This document shows, one piece after another, positions 16,367-24,876 of a DNA stretch of 64,000 nt. This stretch comes from Hamadaea sp. GTDB lineage: Bacteria > Actinomycetota > Actinomycetes > Mycobacteriales > Micromonosporaceae. Positions within the stretch are counted from its first letter, which is position 1. Each line of letters begins with the position of its first letter. The notes beneath the pieces were generated by a model that worked only from the letters and a program-made list of their open reading frames with translations, ran no database searches and was not told the origin of the DNA. The stretch covers positions 173,366 to 237,365 of the forward strand of contig NZ_JABFVK010000031.1 of assembly GCF_013362815.1 (NCBI RefSeq), written 5' to 3'. A program made the translations under genes and the position numbers.

Positions 16367-17706
16367 GAGTCGGCTTCGCCACCCGTACCATCACCGTGCC
16401 GCCGGGTGCCCCGATGGGCGGGTACGCCTTCCGCGAAGGCGTCTCGGCGGGAACGCTCGATCCGCTGACCGTCTCGGCGATCACCTGGTTCGACGGCACT
16501 CACCGGGTCGCGTTGGCGCTCCTCGACGTCATCTGCGTCAACGCCGACCTCACCCGGGCGGCTCGGGCCGCTGTCTCCGGTGGGTCTTGTTTCGACGTCT
16601 TGTGGGTCGCTGCGAGCCATACGCACGCCGGGCCGGAGACCGGGTGCGTACCGGGTGGGACGGCGACTCCACCCGAATGGCTCGCCCGGCTCACCACCGA
16701 CATCGCCGAGACCGTTGCGGTGGCTCGGGATGCGGAGGTCGAGACGACCGGCCGGGTGCACTCCGGACTGCTGCACGGCGTCGGCGCGGTACGCAGCCAG
16801 CCCGCCGGGGAGGCGAGCGTTCCGCTGGACGTCGTCGAGGTCGTGGCGGGCGGACGGCGTACCGGGGTCCTCGTAGTGCTGCCGGTGCATCCGACCGTGC
16901 TGCCCTCCGACAACCTCCTCGTCAGCGCCGACCTGACCGGGGCGGTCCGCCGCGCCCTGACCGACCGCCTCGAACCCGGAACCTGGGTGGCCGTCGCGAC
17001 CGGTGCGGCCGGGGACATCAGCACTCGGCGTACGCGTCAAGGCCAGGACTCGGCCGAACTCGACCGGCTCGGCGCCCTCGTCGCCGACCGTTGCCTTTCC
17101 CTTCTCGGCGACGGTGTCCCCGCGTGGTCTGCGGGGAGCACCGTTGCCTGGCGACGCCGTGAGCTGACCTTGGACGCCAAACCGCCCGTCGACGCGTACG
17201 CCCTGATCGCCGCGGCCGAGCGCGACATTCGGGACGCGACCGACCCCATCTCCGTACGCATCGCCGAAGGCGTGCTCGACGGGGCTCGGTGGGCTGCTTC
17301 GCTACTGCCTGACGCGCCTCACTCCACCGAGCGCGGGGGGCGGGCGCGTCGCGATATCCGGGATAACGTCCCCTCGCACACTGTGCGAGACCGCGTTATC
17401 CCGGATATCGCGCAAGAACTGCCGATAGCGGCGGAAGTCGCAGCGCTCCGAATAGGAGACGTCCTCCTCGCCGGCCTCCCGGGCGAACCGTTCCTCACCG
17501 CAGCCACCCAGCTCCACCCCGCTATCGTGCTGGGATACACGAACGCCTATCCGGGCTACCTGCCACCGGAGACCGCGTACGCCGATGCCACCTATGAGGT
17601 TCTGGCGAGCGCCGCCGCACCGGGATGCGCCGAGCTGATCACCGCCGCCGCCGCCGACCTCATCCGGGAGTTGACCCAACCATGGCAGGCAGAGGGAGCG
17701 AAATGA
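16363..17706 (+). CDS. neutral/alkaline ceramidase-like amidase
   Basis: A 447-residue protein without a signal peptide, similar to the N-terminal domain of neutral ceramidases, which are zinc amidases cleaving N-acyl groups. Visible family motifs are VRVGFATRTITVP and PMGGYAFREG at the start, WVAASHTHAGPETG (zinc His-X-His-type segment), VLPVHPTVL (third His) and LLAGLPGEPFL. At the position where ceramidases have the nucleophile in NSGDVSP this protein has GAAGDIST, so the classical Ser mechanism may be absent. It is coupled to the kinase (GTGA overlap) and to the SIS gene (ATGA overlap). In this setting it is more likely to deacylate an N-acyl amino sugar than a lipid; that is inference. 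A 63-bp palindrome is inserted in frame at 17350-17412. Confidence 0.8.
   Translation: MRVGFATRTITVPPGAPMGGYAFREGVSAGTLDPLTVSAITWFDGTHRVALALLDVICVNADLTRAARAAVSGGSCFDVLWVAASHTHAGPETGCVPGGTATPPEWLARLTTDIAETVAVARDAEVETTGRVHSGLLHGVGAVRSQPAGEASVPLDVVEVVAGGRRTGVLVVLPVHPTVLPSDNLLVSADLTGAVRRALTDRLEPGTWVAVATGAAGDISTRRTRQGQDSAELDRLGALVADRCLSLLGDGVPAWSAGSTVAWRRRELTLDAKPPVDAYALIAAAERDIRDATDPISVRIAEGVLDGARWAASLLPDAPHSTERGGRARRDIRDNVPSHTVRDRVIPDIAQELPIAAEVAALRIGDVLLAGLPGEPFLTAATQLHPAIVLGYTNAYPGYLPPETAYADATYEVLASAAAPGCAELITAAAADLIRELTQPWQAEGAK
17350..17412. repeat. 63-bp nested palindrome inside the ceramidase-like gene
   Basis: The 19-bp arms 17350-17368 and 17394-17412 (core GCGATATCCGGGATAACG and its exact complement) are perfect. 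Within the loop a second perfect pair, CTCGCACA / TGTGCGAG (17373-17389), surrounds one base. The element is exactly 21 codons and keeps the frame, adding an Arg/Asp-rich segment. It lies just before the conserved ALRIGDVLLAGLPGEPF block. It resembles a mobile palindromic repeat that has entered a gene without breaking it. Confidence 0.85.
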
Positions 17707-18443
17707 TCGACCAGACCACGTACGCCGAGGTCGCCCGCAACGCCGTCGAGCGCCTGATCACCACCCAACGGGAGGCGATCGCGGAAGCGGGCCGCCTGGT
17801 GGCGGACGCGCTGGCGGCCGGTGGCGTGCTCCAGGCGTACGGGACGGGGCATTCGCGTGCGACGGCGTTGGAGCTGGTCGGCCGGGCCGGTGGGCTGATC
17901 CCGGCGAATCAGCTCGGCATCCGCGATCTTGTCTACTATGGAGACGCCAAGGTCGCCGACATCCTCGATCCGCTGCTCGAACGGGAGGCCGGGATCGCCG
18001 AGCAGATCTGGGCGCTGGCCGACATCCGGCCCGAGGACGTCTTCGTGATCGCGTCCAATTCGGGCGGCAACACCGCTGTCGTGGAGATGGTCCAGCTCGC
18101 ACAGTCGCGGGGGCACAAGGTCATCGCGATCACCTCGGTCGAACACGCCACCACGGCCCACCGCAGCCCGTCGCTGGCCGAGCTGGCCGACGTCGTGATC
18201 GACAATGGAGCGCCGTGGGGCGACGCCGCGATTCCCATGCCTGACGGGGACAAGTTCGGCCCGCTGTCCGGCCTGACCGGCGTACTCGCCGCGAATCTGC
18301 TCGTGGCCGAGGTCGTCGGCCGTCAGTTGGCGGCAGGACACCAGCCGTTGGTGTATCGTTCGGCCAACACACCGGGCGGATACGAGCGGAACGCCGAGAT
18401 CCTGCGCCGATACGGCGGGCGCGTCCGGCTGGGCGACGCCTGA
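17703..18443 (+). CDS. SIS-domain phosphosugar-binding protein (UPF0309-like)
   Basis: A 246-residue SIS-fold protein. The phosphosugar-binding segments are LQAYGTGHSRATALELVGRAGG and DVFVIASNSGGNTAVVEMVQLA; VIAITSVEHATTAHRSPSLAELADVVIDNG is the typical C-terminal part. SIS proteins act as aldose-ketose isomerases, deaminases or lyases of phosphorylated amino sugars. The ATG overlaps the stop of the amidase gene (ATGA) and has GGGAG upstream, so translation is coupled. In the operon it would act on the kinase/amidase product, for example in the isomerisation or deamination step. The exact reaction cannot be read from sequence. Confidence 0.87.
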   Translation: MIDQTTYAEVARNAVERLITTQREAIAEAGRLVADALAAGGVLQAYGTGHSRATALELVGRAGGLIPANQLGIRDLVYYGDAKVADILDPLLEREAGIAEQIWALADIRPEDVFVIASNSGGNTAVVEMVQLAQSRGHKVIAITSVEHATTAHRSPSLAELADVVIDNGAPWGDAAIPMPDGDKFGPLSGLTGVLAANLLVAEVVGRQLAAGHQPLVYRSANTPGGYERNAEILRRYGGRVRLGDA

Positions 18444-18510
18444 TCCGCCGACTTGGCACAGCACCGCGAAGACGCCCCGCCTGACCGACAAGAAAGCGCC
18501 GAGGAGCGCG

Positions 18511-19272
18511 ATGGCCCGCAGCCCGCACAATACGTTCCCGGAGATCCCGCTCCCCGACGCGTTCGACACCGTGCGCGCCAAGGGCGAGCAGCTCCGGGAG
18601 ATCCTCGAGGCGATGGTCCGCGAACAGCCGCCGGGCACGCTGCTGCCGTCGGAGCGCTCGATCGCCGAGCGCTTCCAGGTCGCCCGAATGACCGCCCGCC
18701 AGGCGATCACCGACCTGGTCACCCGGGGGCTCATCCGCCGCGTCAACGGCGCCGGCACGTTCGTGGCCGAGCCGCGCCTCACCCACGGCACGACCACCGG
18801 CTCGTTCAGCCACGACATGCGGCTGCGGGGTCTGGTTCCCGGCGCGCGGGTGGTTTCCTCAGGGGTACGCCCAGCGACCGGACTGATAGCGCAACGATTG
18901 CAGCTGACCGAAGGCGATCCGATCGTGGCCCTGCATCGGGTGCGTACGGCCGACGGGGTGCCCATCGCGGTCGAGAACACCCATCTGCCGGCCGATCGGT
19001 TTCCCGGCCTGCTCGATCTGCTCGGCGACGACCGTTCGCTGTACGCGATCCTCAACGAGCACTGGGGCGTACAGATCGCGACGGCGGCCCACCGAGTCTC
19101 CGTGATCGCATTGGACGACACCGACGCCGAACTGCTCGAAGTGCCGCCCGGCCTGCCGTCGTTCGTCATCGACCGGGTCGCCTACGACGCGGCGGGCGCG
19201 CCGATCGAGTGGGGCCGCTCCCGATACCGCGGGGACCGCTACGACGTGGAGTTCGACGTCCACCCGAGCTGA
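18511..19272 (+). CDS. GntR/HutC-family regulator with UTRA domain, DasR-like
   Basis: A 253-residue regulator: winged helix (about 25-92; LPSERSIAERFQVARMTARQAITDLVTRGLIRRVNGAGTF in parts) and a C-terminal UTRA effector domain (about 105-245; GDPIVALHRVRTADGVPIAVENTHLP). UTRA domains of this group bind phosphorylated amino sugars. The ATG follows GAGGAG. It lies 67 bases after the SIS gene on the same strand, and a DasR-core palindrome stands in the operon promoter, so autoregulation with an amino-sugar phosphate effector is the likely model. It may be the organism's DasR or a paralogue; gene context differs from the Streptomyces dasR locus. Confidence 0.88.
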   Translation: MARSPHNTFPEIPLPDAFDTVRAKGEQLREILEAMVREQPPGTLLPSERSIAERFQVARMTARQAITDLVTRGLIRRVNGAGTFVAEPRLTHGTTTGSFSHDMRLRGLVPGARVVSSGVRPATGLIAQRLQLTEGDPIVALHRVRTADGVPIAVENTHLPADRFPGLLDLLGDDRSLYAILNEHWGVQIATAAHRVSVIALDDTDAELLEVPPGLPSFVIDRVAYDAAGAPIEWGRSRYRGDRYDVEFDVHPS

Positions 19273-19315
19273 CCGGGCCCCACGCGGGCCGGGCGTGCGG
19301 GTTAGGGTCTCGATC

Positions 19316-19927
19316 ATGGCCCTGACTCCCGACGAGTACTACGCGCACGCCCTCGCCGCCGCCGACGAGGACCGGCGACTGCCGCTGGCCCGGATGACGG
19401 AATGGGACATCAGCCCGTTCGACCCGGAAGGGCTGCGGGTTTCGCCGCTCCGGCCGCCGGTGGTGCCCGAACCGCCCCGGCACGGCGAGGACCCGGCCGA
19501 CTGCAAGTCGTGCGAGCTGCGCGACGAAGGCATCTGGTTCACCGACAACTGGCGGCTCAACCGGGTGCAGGGTGTCGGCGTACCCCTGGCGTTGATGCTG
19601 CGCCCACGGGACCACTACGACATGGCGGACCTGACCGACGATCTCGCCGCCGAACTGGGGGTGCTCAGCACGCATCTCGTCCGGCACATCCAGGCCCTGC
19701 CGAACATCGGCCGGGCGCACGTCTATCGGCTCGGTGACGGCGGGGCGCATCTGCACGTCTGGTTCTTCGCCCGGCCGGCGGGCCAACGGCAGATGCTGGG
19801 GTCGTGGCTGATGGTCTGGGACGATTTGATGCCCGAGTACCCGGCGGAGCCGGCTGACGCAGACGCGCAAGTCGTCGCCGACGCCCTGATCGCCTCGTAC
19901 GGCGGAAGCCGCGAACCGACGTCCTGA
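19316..19927 (+). CDS. HIT-superfamily-like protein
   Basis: A 203-residue soluble protein. The segment RVQGVGVPLALMLRPRDHYDMADL and the histidine group GAHLHVWFFARP are typical of HIT/galactosyltransferase-like nucleotide hydrolases, though the catalytic triad is reduced to His-X-His. A cysteine pair DCKSCELRDEGIWFTDNW near residue 65 may bind metal. The ATG lies seven bases after TAGGGT and has no Shine-Dalgarno, so it looks leaderless. Its stop and that of the next gene (minus strand) are adjacent. Function is unknown; HIT relatives cleave dinucleoside polyphosphates or nucleotide adducts. Confidence 0.7.
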   Translation: MALTPDEYYAHALAAADEDRRLPLARMTEWDISPFDPEGLRVSPLRPPVVPEPPRHGEDPADCKSCELRDEGIWFTDNWRLNRVQGVGVPLALMLRPRDHYDMADLTDDLAAELGVLSTHLVRHIQALPNIGRAHVYRLGDGGAHLHVWFFARPAGQRQMLGSWLMVWDDLMPEYPAEPADADAQVVADALIASYGGSREPTS

Positions 19928-19928
19928 C

Positions 19929-20528
19929 TCAGCGTTCGGCCAGGCCCGGATACGTAACGACATACCCGTTCTCGTCGACCGTCAGGTCCGCGGTGAAGGT
20001 GCCGGAGGCGTACCGGATCTGGCCGTCGCCCAGCACCGTGTAGGTCTGCTCCGACGGCACCACCGCCAGGCTCGGCAGCAGCACCCAGGCCGCGACGATG
20101 GTGGTGCTCGTCCCGGCGGGCTTGCCCAGCAGGTTCAGCCGCCGGATCGGCAGTGTGTTGGTCAGCGGTGAGGCGTACAGGTCCACGTCGATCGCCTCGG
20201 CCAGCCGGTCCGGCTCCTCGGTGCCCGCCAGCGGGGCGGTCGGCAGGACGGCGTTGAGGTTCCCCCGCTCCGAGGCCGTGATGCGCCAGCGGCCACTCGC
20301 CCTTTCCAGCTTGAGCGTACGCAGAAAGCCAGGCCCTTCGACGGTCACGTCGAGCCGGCTGCCGGCCCACCGGCTGTCGGTCGACAGCTCATAGCGGCAG
20401 GCGTACGCCACCGGCGAACCCGTGAAGGCGTAGCCGTGCGCGGTGAGCCCGTCGCGATCGTCGTAACCGGCGTACTCGCCGCCCGTCGTGTCAGTACGCC
20501 GCCAGGCGAGCGCGCGGGGAAGAGTCAT
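19929..20528 (-). CDS. putative glycolipid-binding protein family (PF06475-like)
   Basis: A 199-residue protein matching the pattern of the putative glycolipid-binding family: LAWRRTDTTGGEYAGYDDRDGL, AYACRYELSTDSRWAGSRLDV, then AIDVDLYASPLTNTLPIRRLNL and the C-terminal FTADLTVDENGYVVTYPGLAER. No signal peptide is present. The ATG at 20528 lies seven bases after TAGGTT, favouring a leaderless start rather than the longer frame from 20615. The family name rests on limited data, so the real ligand is uncertain. It is divergent from a small membrane-protein gene. Confidence 0.75.
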   Translation of the reverse strand: MTLPRALAWRRTDTTGGEYAGYDDRDGLTAHGYAFTGSPVAYACRYELSTDSRWAGSRLDVTVEGPGFLRTLKLERASGRWRITASERGNLNAVLPTAPLAGTEEPDRLAEAIDVDLYASPLTNTLPIRRLNLLGKPAGTSTTIVAAWVLLPSLAVVPSEQTYTVLGDGQIRYASGTFTADLTVDENGYVVTYPGLAER

Positions 20529-20609
20529 GTGCCCCAACCTACCGGCCGACCCGTACGCCGTGACGTCTTTCCGACTTCGGCGAGCGGCTCGTCGTGCGAT
20601 CCTTTCGCG

Positions 20610-21062
20610 ATGCACGAGGCCTTCGCGTCCACTGTCGCCCAGCTCCTGCCGGTCTTCGCCCTGGCCGCGCTGGTGGAGCTGATCGCGTACGCCCGCCAGT
20701 TCGGCCGGGGCATGAGCGAACTGCGCTCGTGGGCGGACGTGCCACCGCGGCTGTTCGACCTCGGCGCGATCGGGCTCGGCGTGATGATCATCGGCTGGCT
20801 GGAGTTCGACCTGGTCCGGGCCGAGATGCTCTGTCTCGACTCGCTCGTCGGCCGGCCGGTGCCGCTGGGCGCGGCCGGCGACGTCCGGGCCACCGTCATC
20901 GAAGCCCTCGTCTATCTGATCGCGTTCCCGGTCGTCGGCGTCGTACTGCAGATGCTGTTGCGGATCTCGATGCGAGCCATGTCCCTCGCCCGGACCGCGC
21001 CATCGACGCTCGACAGTGACCCGGTGGCGGTCGGCCTCCTGGTGGAGGACACCGTAACCTGA
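20610..21062 (+). CDS. small membrane protein of unknown function
   Basis: A 150-residue protein with three hydrophobic segments (about 6-28 VAQLLPVFALAALVELIAYA, 45-67 LGAIGLGVMIIGWLEFDLV, 92-115 ALVYLIAFPVVGVVLQMLL) and a hydrophilic C-terminus. I recognise no family. The start is taken at ATG 20610; the long upstream frame lacks support. It ends six bases before the aminoglycoside-phosphotransferase-like gene, whose -10 box overlaps this stop, so the next gene probably has its own promoter. Confidence 0.6.
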   Translation: MHEAFASTVAQLLPVFALAALVELIAYARQFGRGMSELRSWADVPPRLFDLGAIGLGVMIIGWLEFDLVRAEMLCLDSLVGRPVPLGAAGDVRATVIEALVYLIAFPVVGVVLQMLLRISMRAMSLARTAPSTLDSDPVAVGLLVEDTVT

Positions 21063-21067
21063 TCATC

Positions 21068-21958
21068 GTGCCGATGCATGACGACCAGCTCGACATCACT
21101 CCCGAAATCGTCCGATCGCTCGTCGGCGACCAATTCCCGCAGTGGCGCTCCTGGCCGATCCGGCAACTGACGGCGTCGGAGGGCACAGTCAACGGGATCT
21201 TCCGCATCGGCGACACCCTCACGGCCCGGTTCCCGCTCGTGCCCGGCGACCCCGCCGAAGTCCGGCGAGATCTGGAAGCCGAGGCCGACGCGTCGGCCGA
21301 ACTGGCCGGGCGTACGCGTTTCCCCACCCCGGAGCCAGTGGCGCTGGGCGAGCCGGGGCATGGCTATCCACTGCCCTGGTCGGTGCAGACCTGGCTGCCG
21401 GGAACCGTCGCGACGGTGGCCGACCCAGGGGAGTCCATCGCCTTCGCCGAAGATCTCGCCGAGTTCATCGCCGGAGTACGCACCATCGACACCCGCGGGC
21501 GTACCTTCAGCGGTGGCGGCCGCGGCGGTGACCTGAAGAACTCCGACGGCTGGCTCGACTTCTGCTTCGACCGCAGCGCCGGGCTCCTCGACGTCCCCCG
21601 GCTGCGCGCGATGTGGGCGGAGTTCCGTGAACTGCCCCGGACCTCTCCCGACGTCATGTCACACAAGGACCTCATCCCGGGAAACGTCCTCGTCGCCGGC
21701 GGCCGCCTCGCCGGCGTACTCGACGTGGGCGGACTCGGCCCGGCCGATCCGGCGCTGGACCTGGTCAGCGCGTGGCACCTGCTCGAAGCCGGTCCGCGGC
21801 AGACGATGCGGGAGCGCCTCGGGTGCGACGACCTCGACTGGGAACGCGGCCGGGCCTGGGCCTTCCAGCAAGCCATGGGTCTGCCGTGGTACTACGCCGA
21901 CACCAATCCCGTCATGGCCCGCCTCGGTGTGCGTACCCTTGCCCGGCTCATGAGCTGA
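21068..21958 (+). CDS. aminoglycoside phosphotransferase-family kinase
   Basis: A 296-residue APH/choline-kinase-like protein. The catalytic loop is VMSHKDLIPGNVLV (His-X-Asp-X4-Asn) and the metal-binding segment VLDVGGLGPADPALDLVSAWHLL follows. The N-lobe carries GTVNGIFRIGDTLTARFPL. Members phosphorylate aminoglycosides, macrolides, homoserine or other small alcohols, so a resistance role is possible but unproven. The GTG at 21068 lies seven bases after TAACCT (21055-21060); an ATG follows two codons later. It overlaps the convergent LLM oxidoreductase gene by 11 bases. Confidence 0.85.
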   Translation: MPMHDDQLDITPEIVRSLVGDQFPQWRSWPIRQLTASEGTVNGIFRIGDTLTARFPLVPGDPAEVRRDLEAEADASAELAGRTRFPTPEPVALGEPGHGYPLPWSVQTWLPGTVATVADPGESIAFAEDLAEFIAGVRTIDTRGRTFSGGGRGGDLKNSDGWLDFCFDRSAGLLDVPRLRAMWAEFRELPRTSPDVMSHKDLIPGNVLVAGGRLAGVLDVGGLGPADPALDLVSAWHLLEAGPRQTMRERLGCDDLDWERGRAWAFQQAMGLPWYYADTNPVMARLGVRTLARLMS

Positions 21959-22793
21959 GGAGCCCACGGAGCCGCAGCTCGGCCATGGCCTCGTCGAGCA
22001 CGGCCTCGTCGCCCGCGAACCAGCCGCTCTCGCGCGGCCAGTGGGTGACGACGTCGGTGAAGCCGAGCCGCTCCGCGCGTTCCACCGTGTCCACGAAGTA
22101 TTCCACACTGGACAGTGAGTAGACCGCGGACCTGGGGTCGAGAATGAGGAAGCGGGTCGTGTTGATCGGGTTGCGCTCACTGAGCCGTTCGACGGAGCTC
22201 CACCACTCCTCGACGTCCTCGGTCACGTCGCCACCGGCCAGCCACGCGTCGCCGTACTTCTGGGCGAGCTTGATCCCGCGCGGACCCTCGGCGGCGATGA
22301 CGAGCGGCAGCTCGCTGACCTCGCAGCGGGCGTCCACCGCTCGGTAGTACGCGCCGTCGTAGGTCACGCGCCCCTCGCGCAGCAGCCGATGCAGCAGTTC
22401 GACGAACTCGGCGAACCGCTCGAAGCGCTGGCGGCGGTCGAGGCGCGGCTGGCCGAGCACGTCGTTGTCGAATCCCGCGAGCCCGCCCGCGCCGACGCCG
22501 ATCACCGCCCGCCCGCCGCTGACGTCGTCCAGCGTCGTGATCTCCCGCGCGAAGTGCGCCGGGTGCCGGAAATGCGGGGAAGCGACCATCGTGCCGAGCT
22601 TGATGTGGCCGGTGACGCCGGCCGCGGCGGTCAGCGTGGCGATCGAGTCGAACCACGGCCCGTCGACTAGGTCGCGCCAGCCGAGATGGTCGTAGGTCCA
22701 GGCGTGGGCGAAGCCGACCGTCTCCGCCTTCTCCCACAGCCGCCGGGCCTGGGCCCAGGGACGGTCCGGCAGGATCACCACTCCGACTCTCAT
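21948..22793 (-). CDS. LLM-class (F420-dependent type) oxidoreductase
   Basis: A 281-residue luciferase-like TIM-barrel protein: MRVGVVILPDRPWAQARRLW, HAWTYDHLGWRDL, HIKLGTMVASPHFRHPAHFAREITTLDDVSGGRAVIGVGAG and GPRGIKLAQKYGDAWL are typical of actinobacterial F420-dependent members. The cofactor assignment follows from the family and is not proven. The long frame to 23216 overlaps the promoter and start of the sulfatase gene, so the ATG at 22793 with GAGAGG upstream is used. The substrate is unknown. It is divergent from the alkyl sulfatase gene. Confidence 0.85.
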   Translation of the reverse strand: MRVGVVILPDRPWAQARRLWEKAETVGFAHAWTYDHLGWRDLVDGPWFDSIATLTAAAGVTGHIKLGTMVASPHFRHPAHFAREITTLDDVSGGRAVIGVGAGGLAGFDNDVLGQPRLDRRQRFERFAEFVELLHRLLREGRVTYDGAYYRAVDARCEVSELPLVIAAEGPRGIKLAQKYGDAWLAGGDVTEDVEEWWSSVERLSERNPINTTRFLILDPRSAVYSLSSVEYFVDTVERAERLGFTDVVTHWPRESGWFAGDEAVLDEAMAELRLRGLLSS

Positions 22794-22914
22794 GCCGGTA
22801 AGCCTCTCACGGTGCCGCCACGATCCGTCTGGGCGTACTGGCGGATTCTGCTGATTCGTCCGCGCTTTACCAGGCGGCGGCCTACGCTCCCAGGAAGGGC
22901 GAAGGGGGCGCGCG

Positions 22915-24843
22915 ATGACGTCGGTGGATGAGGCACGCACGGGCACGAAAGAGGCGACCGCGATCACAGCGGCGGCGAACGCGGCGGTGCTGGGAGCCTT
23001 GCCGTTCGACGACACGACGGACTTCGACGACGTACGCCGGGGACTGATCGAAGCGGCGGCGCCTGCGCCGGTGACCCGATCCGACGGCGTTCCGATGCCC
23101 GCCTGGAACATGGGCGCGTACGCCTTCGAGGACGCCGACGAAGCGCCGCCGACGGTGAACCCCAGTCTGTGGCGGCAGGCCCGGCTGAACCGGGTGGCCG
23201 GGCTGTTCGAGGTCACCGAGCGGATCTACCAGTTACGGGGCATGGACATCTCGAACATGACGATCGTCGAGGGCGACACCGGGATCATCGTCATCGACCC
23301 GATGATCTCCACCGAGACTGCGAAGACCGGCCTCGACCTCTATCGCAAGCATCGTGGCGACAAGCCCGTCGTGGCGGTGATCTACACCCACAGCCACGTC
23401 GACCACTACGGCGGCGTACGCGCCATCATCTCCGACGAAGACGTCACCTCCGGCCGGGTGAAGATCTACGCACCGGAGGGCTTCCTCTATCACGCCGTGT
23501 CGGAGAACGTGTTCGCCGGAACCGCGATGAGCCGCCGCTCGCATTTCCAGTACGGCGTCTTCCTGCCCCGGGACGAGCGCGGGCAGGTCGACCTCGGCCT
23601 GGGCAAGGCGGTCTCCAACGGAACCATCACGCTGATCCCGCCGACCGACCTGATCACCGAGAACGGCTCGCGCACGATCGACGGCGTACGCATGGAGTTC
23701 CAGCTCACGCCGGGCACCGAGGCTCCGTCGGAGATGAACTTCTACTTCCCGCAGATGCGGGCCCTGTGTGCGGCCGAGAACGCCTGCCACACCCTGCACA
23801 ACATCCTGACCCTGCGCGGCGCGGAGGTACGCGACACCCGTCAGTGGTCGCGCTACCTGGACGAGGCGATCGAGATGTTCGCCGATCGAAGTGACGTCGT
23901 GTTCGCCTCGCACCACTGGCCGACCTGGGGCTCCGAGCGTGTGGCCGAGTTCCTCGCCGATCAGCGCGACATGTACCAGTACCTGCACGACCAGACGTTG
24001 CGACTGATCAACCACGGACTGACCCCGATGGAGATCGCCGAGACGCTCACGAAGCTGCCGCCGGACCTGGAGAAGCGGTGGTACCTCCGCGGTTACTACG
24101 GTTCGATCAGCCACGGCGTACGCGCGATCTACCAGCGTTACCTGGGCTTCTACGACGGCAATCCGGCGCATCTGAACCCGCATCAGCCGGTGGAGGCGGC
24201 CAAGCGCTACGTGAAGGTCATCGGCGGGCCGGACAAGGTGCTCGCGGCCGGCCGGGAGGCCTTCGACTCCGGCGACTACCGATGGGCGGCCGAACTGGTC
24301 AACCACCTGGTCTTCGCCGACCCGGGCAACAGCGAGGCGGTCGCCCTCCAGGCCGACGCCCTCGAACAGCTCGGCTACCAGTGCGAGAACGGGACCTGGC
24401 GATCGCTGTACCTGATGGGCGCGCACGAGTTGCGCAACGGCGTCTTCCACGGTGTCGCGCTGACGACCACCAGCCCGGACATGATCCGCTCGATGAGCCC
24501 GGACCTGTACTTCGACTACCTCGGCATCCGGCTCAACGGCGACAAGGCAGCCCACGTTCCGGAGACGCGGATGGCCTGGACCTTCACCGATCTCGACGAG
24601 ACTTATGTCGTCACCCTGCGAAACGCGACGCTGACCTACCGGGTGGGTAAGCCGGACGCCCCCGCCGACGTCAGCCTGACGCTGACGAAGGCGGCGCTGG
24701 ACGCGATCTCGCTGAGCCAGTCGACCTTCGACAAGGCGATCGCCGACGGCGCCATCACGGTCGAGGGGGACAAGCAGCGCCTCGTCCAGCTGCTGAGCAT
24801 GCTCGACGACTTCGACGTCATGTTCAACGTCGTCACCCCGTGA
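22915..24843 (+). CDS. linear alkyl sulfatase, metallo-beta-lactamase fold with SCP2 tail
   Basis: A 642-residue SdsA1/BDS1-type enzyme that hydrolyses primary alkyl sulfates such as SDS to alcohol and sulfate. The zinc motif is YTHSHVDHYGG; further ligands lie in AENACHTLHN and VVFASHHWPTWG. The middle part (MYQYLHDQTLRLINHGLTPMEIAE) is the dimerisation domain and the last about 120 residues are the SCP2-like domain that binds the alkyl chain. No signal peptide is seen, unlike SdsA1 of Pseudomonas, so it is probably cytoplasmic. The gene contains one TTA leucine codon (at 23233), rare in such genomes and a possible point of bldA control. A GAAGGGGG site precedes the ATG. Confidence 0.93.
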   Translation: MTSVDEARTGTKEATAITAAANAAVLGALPFDDTTDFDDVRRGLIEAAAPAPVTRSDGVPMPAWNMGAYAFEDADEAPPTVNPSLWRQARLNRVAGLFEVTERIYQLRGMDISNMTIVEGDTGIIVIDPMISTETAKTGLDLYRKHRGDKPVVAVIYTHSHVDHYGGVRAIISDEDVTSGRVKIYAPEGFLYHAVSENVFAGTAMSRRSHFQYGVFLPRDERGQVDLGLGKAVSNGTITLIPPTDLITENGSRTIDGVRMEFQLTPGTEAPSEMNFYFPQMRALCAAENACHTLHNILTLRGAEVRDTRQWSRYLDEAIEMFADRSDVVFASHHWPTWGSERVAEFLADQRDMYQYLHDQTLRLINHGLTPMEIAETLTKLPPDLEKRWYLRGYYGSISHGVRAIYQRYLGFYDGNPAHLNPHQPVEAAKRYVKVIGGPDKVLAAGREAFDSGDYRWAAELVNHLVFADPGNSEAVALQADALEQLGYQCENGTWRSLYLMGAHELRNGVFHGVALTTTSPDMIRSMSPDLYFDYLGIRLNGDKAAHVPETRMAWTFTDLDETYVVTLRNATLTYRVGKPDAPADVSLTLTKAALDAISLSQSTFDKAIADGAITVEGDKQRLVQLLSMLDDFDVMFNVVTP

Positions 24844-24876
24844 CACCGCGGCGATCGCACGCGGCAGACTGGCGGC

